A DNA stretch of 64,000 bases from Brucella thiophenivorans (GTDB taxonomy: Bacteria; Pseudomonadota; Alphaproteobacteria; Rhizobiales; Rhizobiaceae): the NCBI RefSeq assembly GCF_002252445.1, contig NZ_NNRJ01000019.1, positions 1 to 64,000 of the forward strand, read 5' to 3'. Positions 17,911 to 26,905 of this stretch are shown piece after piece. Both the position numbers and the translations under genes were made by a program. Numbering within the stretch: the first letter of the stretch is position 1; each line of letters starts with the position of its first letter. A model generated the notes under the pieces. It did no database searches, had not been told where the DNA came from, and saw only the letters and a list, made by a program, of their open reading frames with translations.

Positions 17911-18693
17911 ATGAGCGTGTCCAGCAAAAGTGAAACTAAAAAATCAGGCGGCATTGGCGAAACCGTCAGCGTTATCGTGCAAGCATTGCTGCTGGCACTG
18001 ATTATTCGCAGCCTGCTTTTCCAACCATTTAGCATTCCGTCTGGCTCGATGCGCCCGACCTTGCTGGAAGGCGATTACCTGTTTGTATCGAAATATGCCT
18101 ATGGTTATTCGCGTTATTCGCTCCCCTTTGGCTTTGATCTTTTCAATGGCCGTATCTGGGGTGCAGAGCCCAAGCGCGGTGACGTGGTGGTCTTCAAACT
18201 GCCAAGCGACACCAATATCGACTACATCAAACGCGTGATCGGCCTTCCGGGTGATCGCGTGCAGATGCGTGGTGGCGTGCTCTATATCAATGACGTTGCG
18301 GTTGAGCGGGAACGTGTTGGAACAATTACCAATCCAGACGTGACCGAGGTCAACCGTCCGGTTGAGGTTTATCGTGAGACGCTCCCCAATGGCGTGAGCT
18401 ATGATACGCTTGATCTTGCGCCTAATTCCATCGGCGATGACACGCGCGTCTTTGAAGTGCCTGCCGGTCATTACTTCATGATGGGCGACAATCGCGATAA
18501 CTCGCTCGACAGTCGTTTTGGTGTTGGCTACGTGCCTTATGAAAATCTGGTCGGTCGCGCGAATATTATTTTCTTCTCCATCGCCGATAAGGCAAGCCCG
18601 CTCGAAATCTGGAAATGGCCGACTGACGTTCGTTTCAGCCGTCTTTTCTCCTGGGTGAGCGGAGAACCGCACACTGCCGTAACCGGAAACTGA
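17911..18693 (+). CDS. lepB: Signal peptidase I
   Basis: 260 residues from ATG 17911 with GCGGAG upstream. One N-terminal membrane helix (VIVQALLLALIIRSLLF) is followed by the periplasmic serine-lysine protease domain. The catalytic serine is S46 in IPSGSMRPTLLEGD and the general-base lysine is K107 in YIKRVIGLPGDR; the last box is MGDNRDNSLDSR. The enzyme removes signal peptides from secreted proteins. The rnc start codon lies one base after the stop codon, so these two are coupled. Confidence 0.96.
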   Translation: MSVSSKSETKKSGGIGETVSVIVQALLLALIIRSLLFQPFSIPSGSMRPTLLEGDYLFVSKYAYGYSRYSLPFGFDLFNGRIWGAEPKRGDVVVFKLPSDTNIDYIKRVIGLPGDRVQMRGGVLYINDVAVERERVGTITNPDVTEVNRPVEVYRETLPNGVSYDTLDLAPNSIGDDTRVFEVPAGHYFMMGDNRDNSLDSRFGVGYVPYENLVGRANIIFFSIADKASPLEIWKWPTDVRFSRLFSWVSGEPHTAVTGN

Positions 18694-18694
18694 G

Positions 18695-19399
18695 ATGGTT
18701 TCCGCAAACAACGCAGCATCGATACTGGAAGAGCGCACAGGACACCGTTTTCTCAATCTGAAACGATTGGAACGTGCGCTCACCCACTCAAGTGTGCAGG
18801 CGCCATCGCGCGCCAATTATGAACGGTTGGAATTTCTTGGTGACCGGGTTCTCGGTCTGGTGGTTGCGGAAATGCTTTTCGAAGCATTTCCCGACGCGCC
18901 CGAAGGTGAATTGTCCGTACGCCTCAATGCGCTGGTCAATGCAGAAACCTGTGCGGCAATTGCTGATGAAATCAGACTTGCAGATCTTATTCAAACGGGT
19001 TCAGACATAAAATCACTCAACGACAAACGCCTGCTTAACGTGCGTGCGGATGTCGTGGAAGCCTTGATCGCAACGATTTATATGGATGGCGGACTGGAAG
19101 CAGCCCGCCTCTTTATAAAGCGTTATTGGCAGGGGCGGTCGCTTGAGACCGGTGCTGCACGTCGCGATGCTAAAACCGAGTTGCAGGAATGGGCGCATCA
19201 GCAGGGCAATGTTCACCCGACCTACAGTATTTTGAGCCGTAGCGGGCCGGATCATGATCCGTCATTTACTGTCGAGGTGACGGTAAAGGGCTTTGCGTCG
19301 GAAACAGGCGAGGGGCGATCTAAGCGTATTGCCGAGCAAAGCGCTGCCGAAGCCATGCTTTATAGGGAATCTGTCTGGAAACGCGACAGTTCCGTATAA
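18695..19399 (+). CDS. rnc: Ribonuclease III
   Basis: 234 residues. The RNase III signature ERLEFLGDRVLGL carries E43, E46 and D50, and VVEALIATIYMDGG holds the second acidic cluster. The C-terminal dsRNA-binding domain starts near 160 (DAKTELQEWAHQQ) and ends with KRIAEQSAAEAML. The enzyme cuts double-stranded RNA in rRNA maturation and in regulation. It starts one base after the lepB stop codon. A repeat-like element and 235 bases separate it from era. Confidence 0.96.
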   Translation: MVSANNAASILEERTGHRFLNLKRLERALTHSSVQAPSRANYERLEFLGDRVLGLVVAEMLFEAFPDAPEGELSVRLNALVNAETCAAIADEIRLADLIQTGSDIKSLNDKRLLNVRADVVEALIATIYMDGGLEAARLFIKRYWQGRSLETGAARRDAKTELQEWAHQQGNVHPTYSILSRSGPDHDPSFTVEVTVKGFASETGEGRSKRIAEQSAAEAMLYRESVWKRDSSV

Positions 19400-19519
19400 G
19401 TTGTAAATCAGCATTCTTTTAAGCAAAAATCGGCTATAATCAGCTTAACAGCGACAGGTCATGGGCTTGTCGCATCGACGGAACGATTTGGGCAAGGGAC
19501 GCTTCTGTCGCCATTATTA

Positions 19520-19584
19520 AAATAGAGCAATTCCAGCGAAAGTGGGGACCAGTTTACGTCGGGAATTGCGCAAACAAAAAAATG
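19520..19584 (+). repeat. Dispersed intergenic repeat, copy 3 (diverged)
   Basis: AGAGCAATTCCAGCGAAAGTGGG followed by GACCAGTTTACG and GGAATTGCGC shares the AAAGTG core, the GTTT block and the flanking inverted arms (GCAATTCC / GGAATTGC) of the repeat family. It lies between rnc and era. Confidence 0.5.
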
Positions 19585-19634
19585 GAGTGCTTCCGTGTTT
19601 TTTATAAGCAGGACGACTCCCAAAAGGATGAGCA

Positions 19635-20570
19635 ATGAACAATCCGACGACGCCGTCAAACGGCGAAACTGAAACCCTACAGACCCGTTCTGGCTTTGTG
19701 GCGCTGATTGGTGCGCCAAATGCCGGAAAATCGACGCTGGTCAACCAGCTCGTCGGCACCAAGGTTTCTATCGTCACCCATAAAGTGCAAACGACGCGCG
19801 CGCTGGTGCGCGGTATTTTCATTCACGAGCAGGCGCAGATTGTTCTGGTCGACACACCCGGCATATTTCGTCCAAAGCGCCGTCTTGATCGCGCTATGGT
19901 GACGACTGCATGGGGTGGTGCCAAAGATGCCGACATTATTCTGGTACTTCTGGATGCGCAGGGCGGTCTCAATGAGAATGCTGAAGCGCTTCTCGAAAGC
20001 ATGGCCAATGTACGCCAGAAGAAAGTACTGGTTCTCAACAAGGTCGACCGCGTCGATCCGCCAAAGCTGCTTGATCTTTCCCAAAAAGCCAATGAAAAAG
20101 TTGCATTCGATCAGACTTTCATGATCTCCGCACTTAATGGCTCGGGCTGTAAGGATCTTGCGAAGTTTCTGGCCGCGACCGTTCCGAACGGTCCATGGTA
20201 TTATCCGGAAGATCAGATTTCCGATATGCCGATGCGCCAACTCGCGGCAGAAATTACGCGCGAAAAGCTTTACCTGCGTCTTCACGAAGAACTGCCTTAT
20301 TCCTCGACGATTGAAACCGAAAGCTGGGAAGAACGTAAGGATGGCTCGGTGCGGATCGAGCAGGTGATCTATGTCGAGCGCGAGAGCCAGAAAAAGATTG
20401 TGCTTGGTCATAAAGGCGAGACGATCAAGGCAATTGGCCAGTCTGCCCGAAAAGAGATCAGCGGTATTCTTGAACAGAATGTGCACCTCTTCCTGTTCGT
20501 GAAGGTTCGTGAAAACTGGGGCAATGATCCTGAGCGTTATCGTGAAATGGGTCTTATTTTTCCGAAGTAA
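19635..20570 (+). CDS. era: GTPase Era
   Basis: 311 residues. G1 is GAPNAGKST at about 26-34, G3 is DTPGIF near 75, and G4 is NKVD near 135. The C-terminal KH RNA-binding domain contains VLGHKGETIKAIGQSARKEI. Era binds the 3' end of 16S rRNA and aids maturation of the small ribosomal subunit. AAAGGA lies just upstream of ATG 19635. The gene lies between rnc and recO, the usual order. Confidence 0.97.
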   Translation: MNNPTTPSNGETETLQTRSGFVALIGAPNAGKSTLVNQLVGTKVSIVTHKVQTTRALVRGIFIHEQAQIVLVDTPGIFRPKRRLDRAMVTTAWGGAKDADIILVLLDAQGGLNENAEALLESMANVRQKKVLVLNKVDRVDPPKLLDLSQKANEKVAFDQTFMISALNGSGCKDLAKFLAATVPNGPWYYPEDQISDMPMRQLAAEITREKLYLRLHEELPYSSTIETESWEERKDGSVRIEQVIYVERESQKKIVLGHKGETIKAIGQSARKEISGILEQNVHLFLFVKVRENWGNDPERYREMGLIFPK

Positions 20571-20663
20571 AGTGTATCAGACAGATAGCCGCGCATAATT
20601 CAGAAAGTCACCCGACTTTCGTGTAGAATTATACGCAAAAGGGAATCTGGTAAAAAAACATCT

Positions 20664-21407
20664 ATGGAATGGCGCGATGAAGGCATAATTCTCGGCACAC
20701 GACGACATGGCGAAACAAGCGCCATTGTCGAAGTGATGACGCGTGAACATGGCCGTCATCTGGGCATGGTGCGCGGTGGACGATCCCGCCGCATGCAGCC
20801 TCTGCTCCAGCCCGGTAATCATGTTGATCTGACATGGTGGGCGCGGTTGGACGAGCATATGGGTTCGTTCACGATTGAACCGCTTGGCTTTGCTGCTGCC
20901 CGTTTGATTGAAACGCCTGTTGCGCTTTATGGCATTCAGCTGGTTGCAGCTCATCTGAGGCTTTTGCCAGAACGCGACCCGCAAGGTGCGCTTTATGAAA
21001 CGTTGCGCCTTATCATTGAGCATTTTGACGATCCGCTATCGGCAGGCGAATTGCTGCTGCGCTTTGAAGTGATGATGCTTGAAGAACTGGGCTTCGGCCT
21101 TGATCTCAGGGAATGCGCCGCCACTGGCGTGCGCGAAAACCTGATCTATGTTTCGCCAAAGTCAGGACGGGCAGTCTGTGCCGATGCAGGTGCACCATGG
21201 GCTGATAAAATGCTGCCCTTGCCATCTTTTGTCAGCAGCACGTCCATCCGCGCTTCCTGTTATGAAGACCTCAACGATGCATTTCGCATGACAGGCTTTT
21301 TCTTCCTGCGCCACGTGTGGGAGCCGCGTGCGCAAACCCCGCCTGATGCGCGTGGCGGCTTTCTCAATGCCATATCGCGCATAATCAACTTACAACAGGC
21401 AGGCTGA
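20664..21407 (+). CDS. recO: DNA repair protein RecO
   Basis: 247 residues. The N-terminal oligonucleotide-binding part is seen in [20 protein letters not shown] and [15 protein letters not shown], followed by a helical domain with DLRECAATG near 150. RecO helps load RecA onto SSB-coated single-stranded DNA in RecF-type recombination. The zinc cysteines found in some RecO proteins are not complete here. The last 23 bases overlap the end of the convergent phosphatase gene. Confidence 0.93.
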   Translation: MEWRDEGIILGTRRHGETSAIVEVMTREHGRHLGMVRGGRSRRMQPLLQPGNHVDLTWWARLDEHMGSFTIEPLGFAAARLIETPVALYGIQLVAAHLRLLPERDPQGALYETLRLIIEHFDDPLSAGELLLRFEVMMLEELGFGLDLRECAATGVRENLIYVSPKSGRAVCADAGAPWADKMLPLPSFVSSTSIRASCYEDLNDAFRMTGFFFLRHVWEPRAQTPPDARGGFLNAISRIINLQQAG

Positions 21408-21888
21408 ATACTTCGCCTTCAAAGGCATGTTGTCCGCGGCCAATGCCGCGAATAGCCTCGACCATGCGGCCTTTACGACCCAGTATCTGATCGGCGAGTT
21501 CGATCAATCGGATGTTCGGCGTCGCGGATGGTGAAACCGCACGCAGCTTGCTTGCAAGTTCCGCTTCATCAAGCTCCGAGTTGAGCGCCAGTGCCGCGAT
21601 AAAAGCGCTCGCCGTGGAGCGCGAGATACCAGCATAACAATGGATAAGCAGCGGCTTTTCCTGATCCCATATTTTCACGAATTCAAGCAATTGTTCGACA
21701 TGCGTTTTTTCGGGCATCACCAGACCGTCACGCGGTTCAACAATATCGTTGAAAATCAGGCTAAGTCGCTTCGTCTCATAGGGCAGGCAAGGCAAATCGC
21801 CACTGCTCAACGTCACGATATAGCTTGGCTGATGCAGCGCAATTTGGGCTTCAAGTTTGGAAAGCGGACTGACAACAATTCGCGTCAT
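21385..21888 (-). CDS. Protein tyrosine phosphatase-like protein
   Basis: 167 residues. The active-site loop [10 protein letters not shown] near 102-111 fits the CX5R(S/T) motif of cysteine phosphatases, preceded by an upstream Asp/Glu-rich loop ([10 protein letters not shown]) that could supply the general acid. Proteins of this type are conserved next to the HD hydrolase in Rhizobiales, but their substrate is not known. The gene follows the HD hydrolase gene after two bases, so ygfZ, the HD gene and this gene form a tight minus-strand operon. It overlaps the end of recO. Confidence 0.75.
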   Translation of the reverse strand: MTRIVVSPLSKLEAQIALHQPSYIVTLSSGDLPCLPYETKRLSLIFNDIVEPRDGLVMPEKTHVEQLLEFVKIWDQEKPLLIHCYAGISRSTASAFIAALALNSELDEAELASKLRAVSPSATPNIRLIELADQILGRKGRMVEAIRGIGRGQHAFEGEVFSLPVVS

Positions 21889-21890
21889 AT

Positions 21891-22508
21891 CTATTTCTTC
21901 CGCGCTTGTTCGAGAGTGGCAAAGCGCTCCAGAAAATCATTCTGCACGTTTTGCGTCGGGCGCGGCGTAAGGTCCAATCCTGCCGGATCGAACCCGCGTG
22001 GGCGGCCAAAATATTTGGTGGCTTCGATCTCGCTGAAACCTGCAAGTCGTGTCGCCTCGAAATAGGCGGCAATCTGATCCGCACGCTTCATCTGCTTTTT
22101 AAGCGTTACTGAAATGGAAGCAGGCAGCGAGAAACGCAGGTGAACAGCGGCTTCCAGTCGCGTTTCTATGAGCTTGTAATTGCCTCCCATCACAGCCTTG
22201 AATGGCGAGATCATGTCACCAATCACATATTCGGGCGCATCGTGCAGAAGCGTGAGCATCTGCTGCTCAATGCTTGCATCCGGCACCATGCGATTGAATA
22301 TCTGCTCGACCAGCAGGGAATGCTGCGCCACAGAATAGGCGTGCTCACCAATGGTCTGCCCGTTCCAGCGCGCAACACGCGCAAGCCCATGCGCGATGTC
22401 TTCAATCTCGACGTCAAGCGGTGAAGGATCGAGCAGGTCAAGCCTGCGGCCTGACAACATGCGCTGCCATGCACGATCCCTGCCCGATGAACGATCTACG
22501 GCAGCCAT
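21891..22508 (-). CDS. HD-domain hydrolase (YfbR-like)
   Basis: 205 residues. The HD motif is spread as GEHAYSVAQHSLLV (first His near 56), LLHDAPEYVIGD (His-Asp near 88-89) and a later Asp (KRADQIAAYFEA). This is the YfbR/5'-deoxynucleotidase-like arrangement, suggesting a metal-dependent phosphohydrolase acting on nucleotides, but the substrate is not proven. The start overlaps the ygfZ stop in an ATGA, and the tyrosine phosphatase gene follows two bases after its stop codon. Confidence 0.8.
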   Translation of the reverse strand: MAAVDRSSGRDRAWQRMLSGRRLDLLDPSPLDVEIEDIAHGLARVARWNGQTIGEHAYSVAQHSLLVEQIFNRMVPDASIEQQMLTLLHDAPEYVIGDMISPFKAVMGGNYKLIETRLEAAVHLRFSLPASISVTLKKQMKRADQIAAYFEATRLAGFSEIEATKYFGRPRGFDPAGLDLTPRPTQNVQNDFLERFATLEQARKK

Positions 22509-23371
22509 CAGTCCTTTCCCGTCTCAGCGATTGGAAAAGTGAAGCCAACATGCGGCGGCAAATCGAGAGTGATTTCATTTTCACCGGCCCGAATGGCTGT
22601 GCCTGAATCAAGCGAATCCTTCACCCTATCAATGCGCACAAGCGCAAGGCCGATCCGGCCCGAAGAGCTGCCAAGCGTTCCGATTTCACGACCGCCAACG
22701 GTTATCGGCGTACCCATTGCAGGTAGGGGCGTGTCGGATTTTGCAACCAGTACACGGCGGCGCGGCGTGCCGCGATGCTGCATGCGGGAGACAACTTCCT
22801 GTCCGACGAAGCAGCCTTTCGGGAATGTCACACCGCCAGTCTGGTCGAAGTTCACGTCATGCGGGAACACATCATTATAAGCAAAATCAGCTTCGCCTTC
22901 GGCAATTCCATATTCGGCACGAAGCGCCCCCCATGCGCTTTCGTCACTGATATTTCTTGCCTTTTCATAAATGCGAATCACATTCAGATCACGCGGAAAG
23001 CGCGTATCTCGCTTCATTGAATCATCTTGTGAAGAAACGGAATCATTCTCCCAGCAAACGCCGACAAGTGATTCTGGCAATTGGGTAATTTCAGCTTTGG
23101 CGCGCAGACGATAAAGCGTCATCCGCTTGGCAAAATCAGCAGCAATTGCCGCTGGCATATCGAAGCGAAGACCGTTTTCAATGCGCGACACGAGAAAGTC
23201 GAACATGATTTTGCCTTGCGGTGCCAGCAGTGCTCCGGGTTTTAATTCGTCCGCGCCAAGATTGTCGAGATTAGTGGTGATGACGGCCTGTACGAATTTT
23301 TCCGCATCTTCGCCCGTGATGTGAACCACAGCTCTGTTGGAAAGAGTGATTAATTCCGCTACCGTCGCCAT
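22508..23371 (-). CDS. ygfZ: Folate-binding tRNA-modifying/iron-sulphur maturation protein YgfZ
   Basis: 287 residues from ATG 23371 with AAGGAAGAA upstream; a longer frame exists but is not conserved in type. The family signature KGCFVGQEVVSRMQHRG is present, which carries the conserved cysteine, and the protein has the GcvT-like fold (FVQAVITTNLDNL near the N-terminus). YgfZ uses tetrahydrofolate and helps maintain certain Fe-S enzymes such as MiaB. It heads an operon with the HD hydrolase and phosphatase genes and diverges from the dihydroorotase gene. Confidence 0.9.
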   Translation of the reverse strand: MATVAELITLSNRAVVHITGEDAEKFVQAVITTNLDNLGADELKPGALLAPQGKIMFDFLVSRIENGLRFDMPAAIAADFAKRMTLYRLRAKAEITQLPESLVGVCWENDSVSSQDDSMKRDTRFPRDLNVIRIYEKARNISDESAWGALRAEYGIAEGEADFAYNDVFPHDVNFDQTGGVTFPKGCFVGQEVVSRMQHRGTPRRRVLVAKSDTPLPAMGTPITVGGREIGTLGSSSGRIGLALVRIDRVKDSLDSGTAIRAGENEITLDLPPHVGFTFPIAETGKD

Positions 23372-23456
23372 CGCTTCTTCCTTGCCTTTATTATCATCGT
23401 TACGTAAGCCGCATTGAAAAGGCTCGCAAGCCCCATTCAGCCCAGAGGAGACAACA

Positions 23457-24794
23457 ATGACCCAGACGTTCGATACGATCCTGAAAGGTGCAACCATTGT
23501 CAATCATGACGGCACAGGTAGCCGAGACATTGGTATTCGTAACGGGCGCATAGAGGCGATTGGGTCATTGGCTGCAAATTCGGCTGCCGAAGTTATTGAT
23601 TGCACCGGCCTGCATATTCTGCCGGGCGTGGTCGATAGTCAGGTGCATTTTCGCGAGCCGGGACTGGAGCACAAGGAAGATTTGGAAACGGGTTCGCTCG
23701 CAGCCGTTCTTGGTGGCGTGACATCTGTATTCGAAATGCCGAACACCAAGCCGCTGACAACCACCGCAGAGACGCTTGAAGATAAAATCCGCCGTGGCCG
23801 CCATCGCATGCATTGCGATTTTGCGTTCTGGGTCGGTGGCACACGCGACAATGCAAAAGACGTGGCCGAACTTGAGCGCCTGCCGGGCGCTGCTGGCATC
23901 AAAGTTTTCATGGGCTCATCAACCGGCGACCTGCTGGTGGAGGATGATGACGGCGTGCGCTCTATTCTTAAGAACACCCGCCGCCGTGCAGCCTTCCATT
24001 CCGAAGACGAGTTCCGCCTGAAAGAGCGCGAAGGTCTGCGCGTTGCGGGGGATCCATCGAGCCATCCCGTCTGGCGCGATGAAGTTGCAGCCCAGCAATG
24101 CACCGAACGTCTCGTGCGTATTGCACGCGAAACCGGCGCACGTATCCATGTACTGCATATTTCGACAGCCGAAGAAATTGACTTCCTGCAAGGCCACAAG
24201 GATGTGGCAACCTGCGAAGCCACTCCGCATCATTTGACACTTTCTGCAGACGATTATGCGACGCTTGGTAATCTCATTCAGATGAACCCGCCGGTGCGTG
24301 ACAAGCGCCATCGCGACGGCGTCTGGAAAGGCATTGATCAGGGCATCGTCGACGTGCTTGGTTCTGATCATGCACCGCATACGCTCGAAGAAAAGCAGAA
24401 ATCCTATCCCGCGTCGCCTTCCGGTATGACGGGCGTTCAGACATTGGTGCCGATCATGCTCGATCATGTCAATGCCGGCAGGCTTTCGCTTGAACGCTTC
24501 GTTGATTTGTCGAGCCATGGCCCTAACCGCATTTTCGGTATGGCACGCAAGGGCCGCATTGCTGTCGGTTATGATGCTGACTTAACGATTGTTGATTTGA
24601 AGCGTCGCGAGACAATCACGCACGAACAGGCTGGCTCAAAGGCTGGCTGGACCCCTTATCATGGCAAGACGGTCACCGGCTGGCCAGTCGGCACGTTTGT
24701 GCGGGGCATCAAGGTTATGTGGGAAGCTGAAATCGTCAATCCGAACAAGGGCGAGCCAGTCGAGTTTCTTGAAGCTTTACCGCATCGCGCATAA
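23457..24794 (+). CDS. pyrC: Dihydroorotase (class I type)
   Basis: 445 residues from ATG 23457 with GAGGAGA upstream. The amidohydrolase fold is clear: PGVVDSQVHFREPGLEHKED at 55-75, GIKVFMGSSTGD (bridging lysine), FHSEDEFRL, HVLHISTAEE (metal His) and DVLGSDHAPHTLEEK (catalytic Asp). The first metal motif reads QVH rather than HVH; I recall this from a subgroup annotated as PyrC in other proteobacteria. The expected reaction is dihydroorotate ring closure in pyrimidine synthesis. Allantoinase or hydantoinase activity cannot be excluded from sequence alone. Confidence 0.85.
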   Translation: MTQTFDTILKGATIVNHDGTGSRDIGIRNGRIEAIGSLAANSAAEVIDCTGLHILPGVVDSQVHFREPGLEHKEDLETGSLAAVLGGVTSVFEMPNTKPLTTTAETLEDKIRRGRHRMHCDFAFWVGGTRDNAKDVAELERLPGAAGIKVFMGSSTGDLLVEDDDGVRSILKNTRRRAAFHSEDEFRLKEREGLRVAGDPSSHPVWRDEVAAQQCTERLVRIARETGARIHVLHISTAEEIDFLQGHKDVATCEATPHHLTLSADDYATLGNLIQMNPPVRDKRHRDGVWKGIDQGIVDVLGSDHAPHTLEEKQKSYPASPSGMTGVQTLVPIMLDHVNAGRLSLERFVDLSSHGPNRIFGMARKGRIAVGYDADLTIVDLKRRETITHEQAGSKAGWTPYHGKTVTGWPVGTFVRGIKVMWEAEIVNPNKGEPVEFLEALPHRA

Positions 24795-24896
24795 TTTCCA
24801 TTTGGCGTGAGATGTCCCATCTTTGTCCGAGGTGGGACTTTCGGCATATGTTGCAGGTGTTATCGTCTCCTTGTAAGATATTTTAAGGAGTACAAA

Positions 24897-25463
24897 ATGT
24901 CCGTTCATGATACCGTTCTTCTGGTGATTGATGCGCAGGAGTCTTTCCGCAAAGCTCCATATTATCGCGATGATGAGGTCGCAGCCTATGTCGATCGCCA
25001 GCAGGCCTTGATTGATGGAGCTAAGCGTCAGGGAATCGCGGTTGTACAGATTTTTCATACCGCCAAAGAAGGGCCGTTCTCGGAAGCATCGGGTTTCGTA
25101 AAGACGCTCTCACCGCTTTCTATTGAACCGGATGCTGTTTTCCGCAAAAGCCGCCACAGCGCACTGGTCGGAACCGGTCTTGATGTATGGCTGATTGACA
25201 ATGGCATCCGCAACATCATCATTTCAGGCATTCGCACCGAACAATGCTGTGAGACAACGACGCGTCAGGCGTCTGATCTTGGTTACAAGATTGATTTCGT
25301 GGGCGAGGCGACACTGACATTCCCTATGACCGATGCCAACGGTCGTGAATGGAGTGCGGCTGAAATCCGCGCGCGCACCGAGTTGGTGCTTGCCGGTCGC
25401 TTTGCACGCATTGCAACCGTCGAACAGGCGCTTGCAGGCAATACAGAACGGAAAGCTGCATGA
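24897..25463 (+). CDS. Isochorismatase-fold cysteine hydrolase
   Basis: 188 residues from ATG 24897 with a perfect AAGGAG at 24885-24890. The catalytic triad of the family appears as D in LLVIDAQESF (near 12), a Lys in the middle (FRKSRHSAL) and C in RTEQCCETTTRQA (near 115). Such enzymes include nicotinamidases and various amidases; the real substrate is not evident. Its stop codon overlaps the start of the GlxA-type regulator (ATGA), so the two are co-translated. Confidence 0.8.
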   Translation: MSVHDTVLLVIDAQESFRKAPYYRDDEVAAYVDRQQALIDGAKRQGIAVVQIFHTAKEGPFSEASGFVKTLSPLSIEPDAVFRKSRHSALVGTGLDVWLIDNGIRNIIISGIRTEQCCETTTRQASDLGYKIDFVGEATLTFPMTDANGREWSAAEIRARTELVLAGRFARIATVEQALAGNTERKAA

Positions 25464-26479
25464 ACCAAGCCGCTGACAGTGTCTTAACTGTTCAGGTCTT
25501 TGTCGTTGTTCCGCCGCGCACGCTTTTGCTGGACGTGGCGGGACCGATAGAGGTTTTGCGCAAGGCAAATGTCGAGCAAAAAGTCTTGCAATTCGAGGTC
25601 AGCTATATCGGTCCATCGGATATGGTCACCAGTTCGATTGGACTTTCGGTGGCCAATATTGCCCCTATGCCGCAAAGCCTGCCAGATAATGCGCTTGTGG
25701 TCATTTCCGGCTCAGCAGATGTGCCGATGGGTGGCGCTGTTACGAGCCGCGAAGACGATGCGATACTTGAAGAGCAGATTGTCGTGTGGTTGCGCCGCAG
25801 CATTCGCCCCGGAATAAGGCTGGTTTCAATTTGCTCTGGTGCATTGCTGGCGGCACGCGCAGGCTTGCTCGACGGCTATGCATGCACGACGCATCACATG
25901 GCGATAGATGAACTTAATCGTCTGGCACCCGCATCACGCGTTCTACAAAACCGACTGTTTGTCGATGATCGCGACAGGCTGACCAGTGCTGGCATCACTG
26001 CCGGCATTGATCTCATGTTGCATATTGTGGCGGAAATGGCAGGCCATGCGCTGGCCCTCTCGGTGGCACGCTATCTGGTCGTTTATCTGCGGCGCAGCGG
26101 TGGTGATCCGCAGCTTTCGCCCTGGCTGGAGGGGCGCAATCATATGCATCCGGTTGTGCATCGCGCACAGGACGTGATTGCAGAAAATCCCGCAGCCAAC
26201 TGGTCTGTTGACAGACTGGCCGAAGCAAGCGGTGCAAGCCCGCGTAATCTCTCGAGGCTGTTCAATGAACATGCCGGTATGAGCGTGACCGATTATGCCA
26301 ACCGGCTAAAGGTCAGCCTAGCGCGTGAGATGTTGCTGAATTCCGCTCTTGATATGGAAAACATTGCTGAACGGGCCGGCTTTGCTTCCACGCGGCAGTT
26401 TCGCAGAGTGTGGGAGCGGATTTATGATGCACCACCAAGCCGGATGCGGGGCTTCGCTGCGATCAATAGTGCTTACTGA
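25460..26479 (+). CDS. GlxA-family transcriptional regulator (DJ-1/PfpI domain plus AraC helix-turn-helix)
   Basis: 339 residues. The N-terminal ~190 residues form a DJ-1/PfpI-like domain; LVSICSGALLAARAGLLDG contains the cysteine at the nucleophile-elbow position and is followed by TTHH. The C-terminal ~100 residues carry AraC helix-turn-helix motifs (VDRLAEASGASPRNLSRLF and NIAERAGFASTRQFRRVW). Regulators of this type often sense small nitrogen compounds. Overlap with the upstream hydrolase gene suggests that it controls that gene and itself. It converges with, and overlaps by seven bases, the small gene that follows. Confidence 0.85.
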   Translation: MNQAADSVLTVQVFVVVPPRTLLLDVAGPIEVLRKANVEQKVLQFEVSYIGPSDMVTSSIGLSVANIAPMPQSLPDNALVVISGSADVPMGGAVTSREDDAILEEQIVVWLRRSIRPGIRLVSICSGALLAARAGLLDGYACTTHHMAIDELNRLAPASRVLQNRLFVDDRDRLTSAGITAGIDLMLHIVAEMAGHALALSVARYLVVYLRRSGGDPQLSPWLEGRNHMHPVVHRAQDVIAENPAANWSVDRLAEASGASPRNLSRLFNEHAGMSVTDYANRLKVSLAREMLLNSALDMENIAERAGFASTRQFRRVWERIYDAPPSRMRGFAAINSAY

Positions 26480-26739
26480 AGAACGCGCTGGGGCAGAAAT
26501 GTTCCGGCGATGATTTGTTCGCGCATTTTCTCGATCAGTTCGAGCGCACAATCTTCACCCGCTTCACGCATAAGTTCGGTCAAAGCCGTGGTGAAAGCAG
26601 CTTCAGCAAGAATTTCTGGCTCAATTCCTTCGGAAATACCATCGGCCCAGGCTTCATTCTGGTATTCGATTGCAACGAGCTTCTTCTCGCGGGCAATCAT
26701 TTCGTCCAGATCGGCTGGCATATAGTCCATTGATTTCAT
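26473..26739 (-). CDS. Conserved small acidic protein of unknown function
   Basis: 88 residues, strongly acidic and probably all alpha-helical (LDEMIAREKKLVAIEYQNEAW, then EILAEAAFTTALTELMREAG). No signal peptide, membrane segment or known motif is visible. ATG 26739 and ATG 26730 are both possible starts. The even codon use and absence of low-complexity sequence support a real gene. I do not recognise a family. Confidence 0.55.
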   Translation of the reverse strand: MKSMDYMPADLDEMIAREKKLVAIEYQNEAWADGISEGIEPEILAEAAFTTALTELMREAGEDCALELIEKMREQIIAGTFLPQRVLQ

Positions 26740-26905
26740 CCCGGCTTGCGCCCTTATTGTCTCACTGCATCGGCCGAGTTCTCACCGTATTCATTCGGGA
26801 GTGTAAGCGCTCGTAGCCTGACTATTGCTTTAAGACAGTGTTAACAGATTAAAGCGGATTTGAATCAGGCAATTTCGGCCCATCCGCACAAGACTGAATA
26901 ATTGG

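Noticed and set aside
17944-18816. 290-codon minus-strand frame antisense to lepB and rnc
   Set aside because: Both sense genes have intact catalytic motifs; the antisense frame is a by-product of codon bias.
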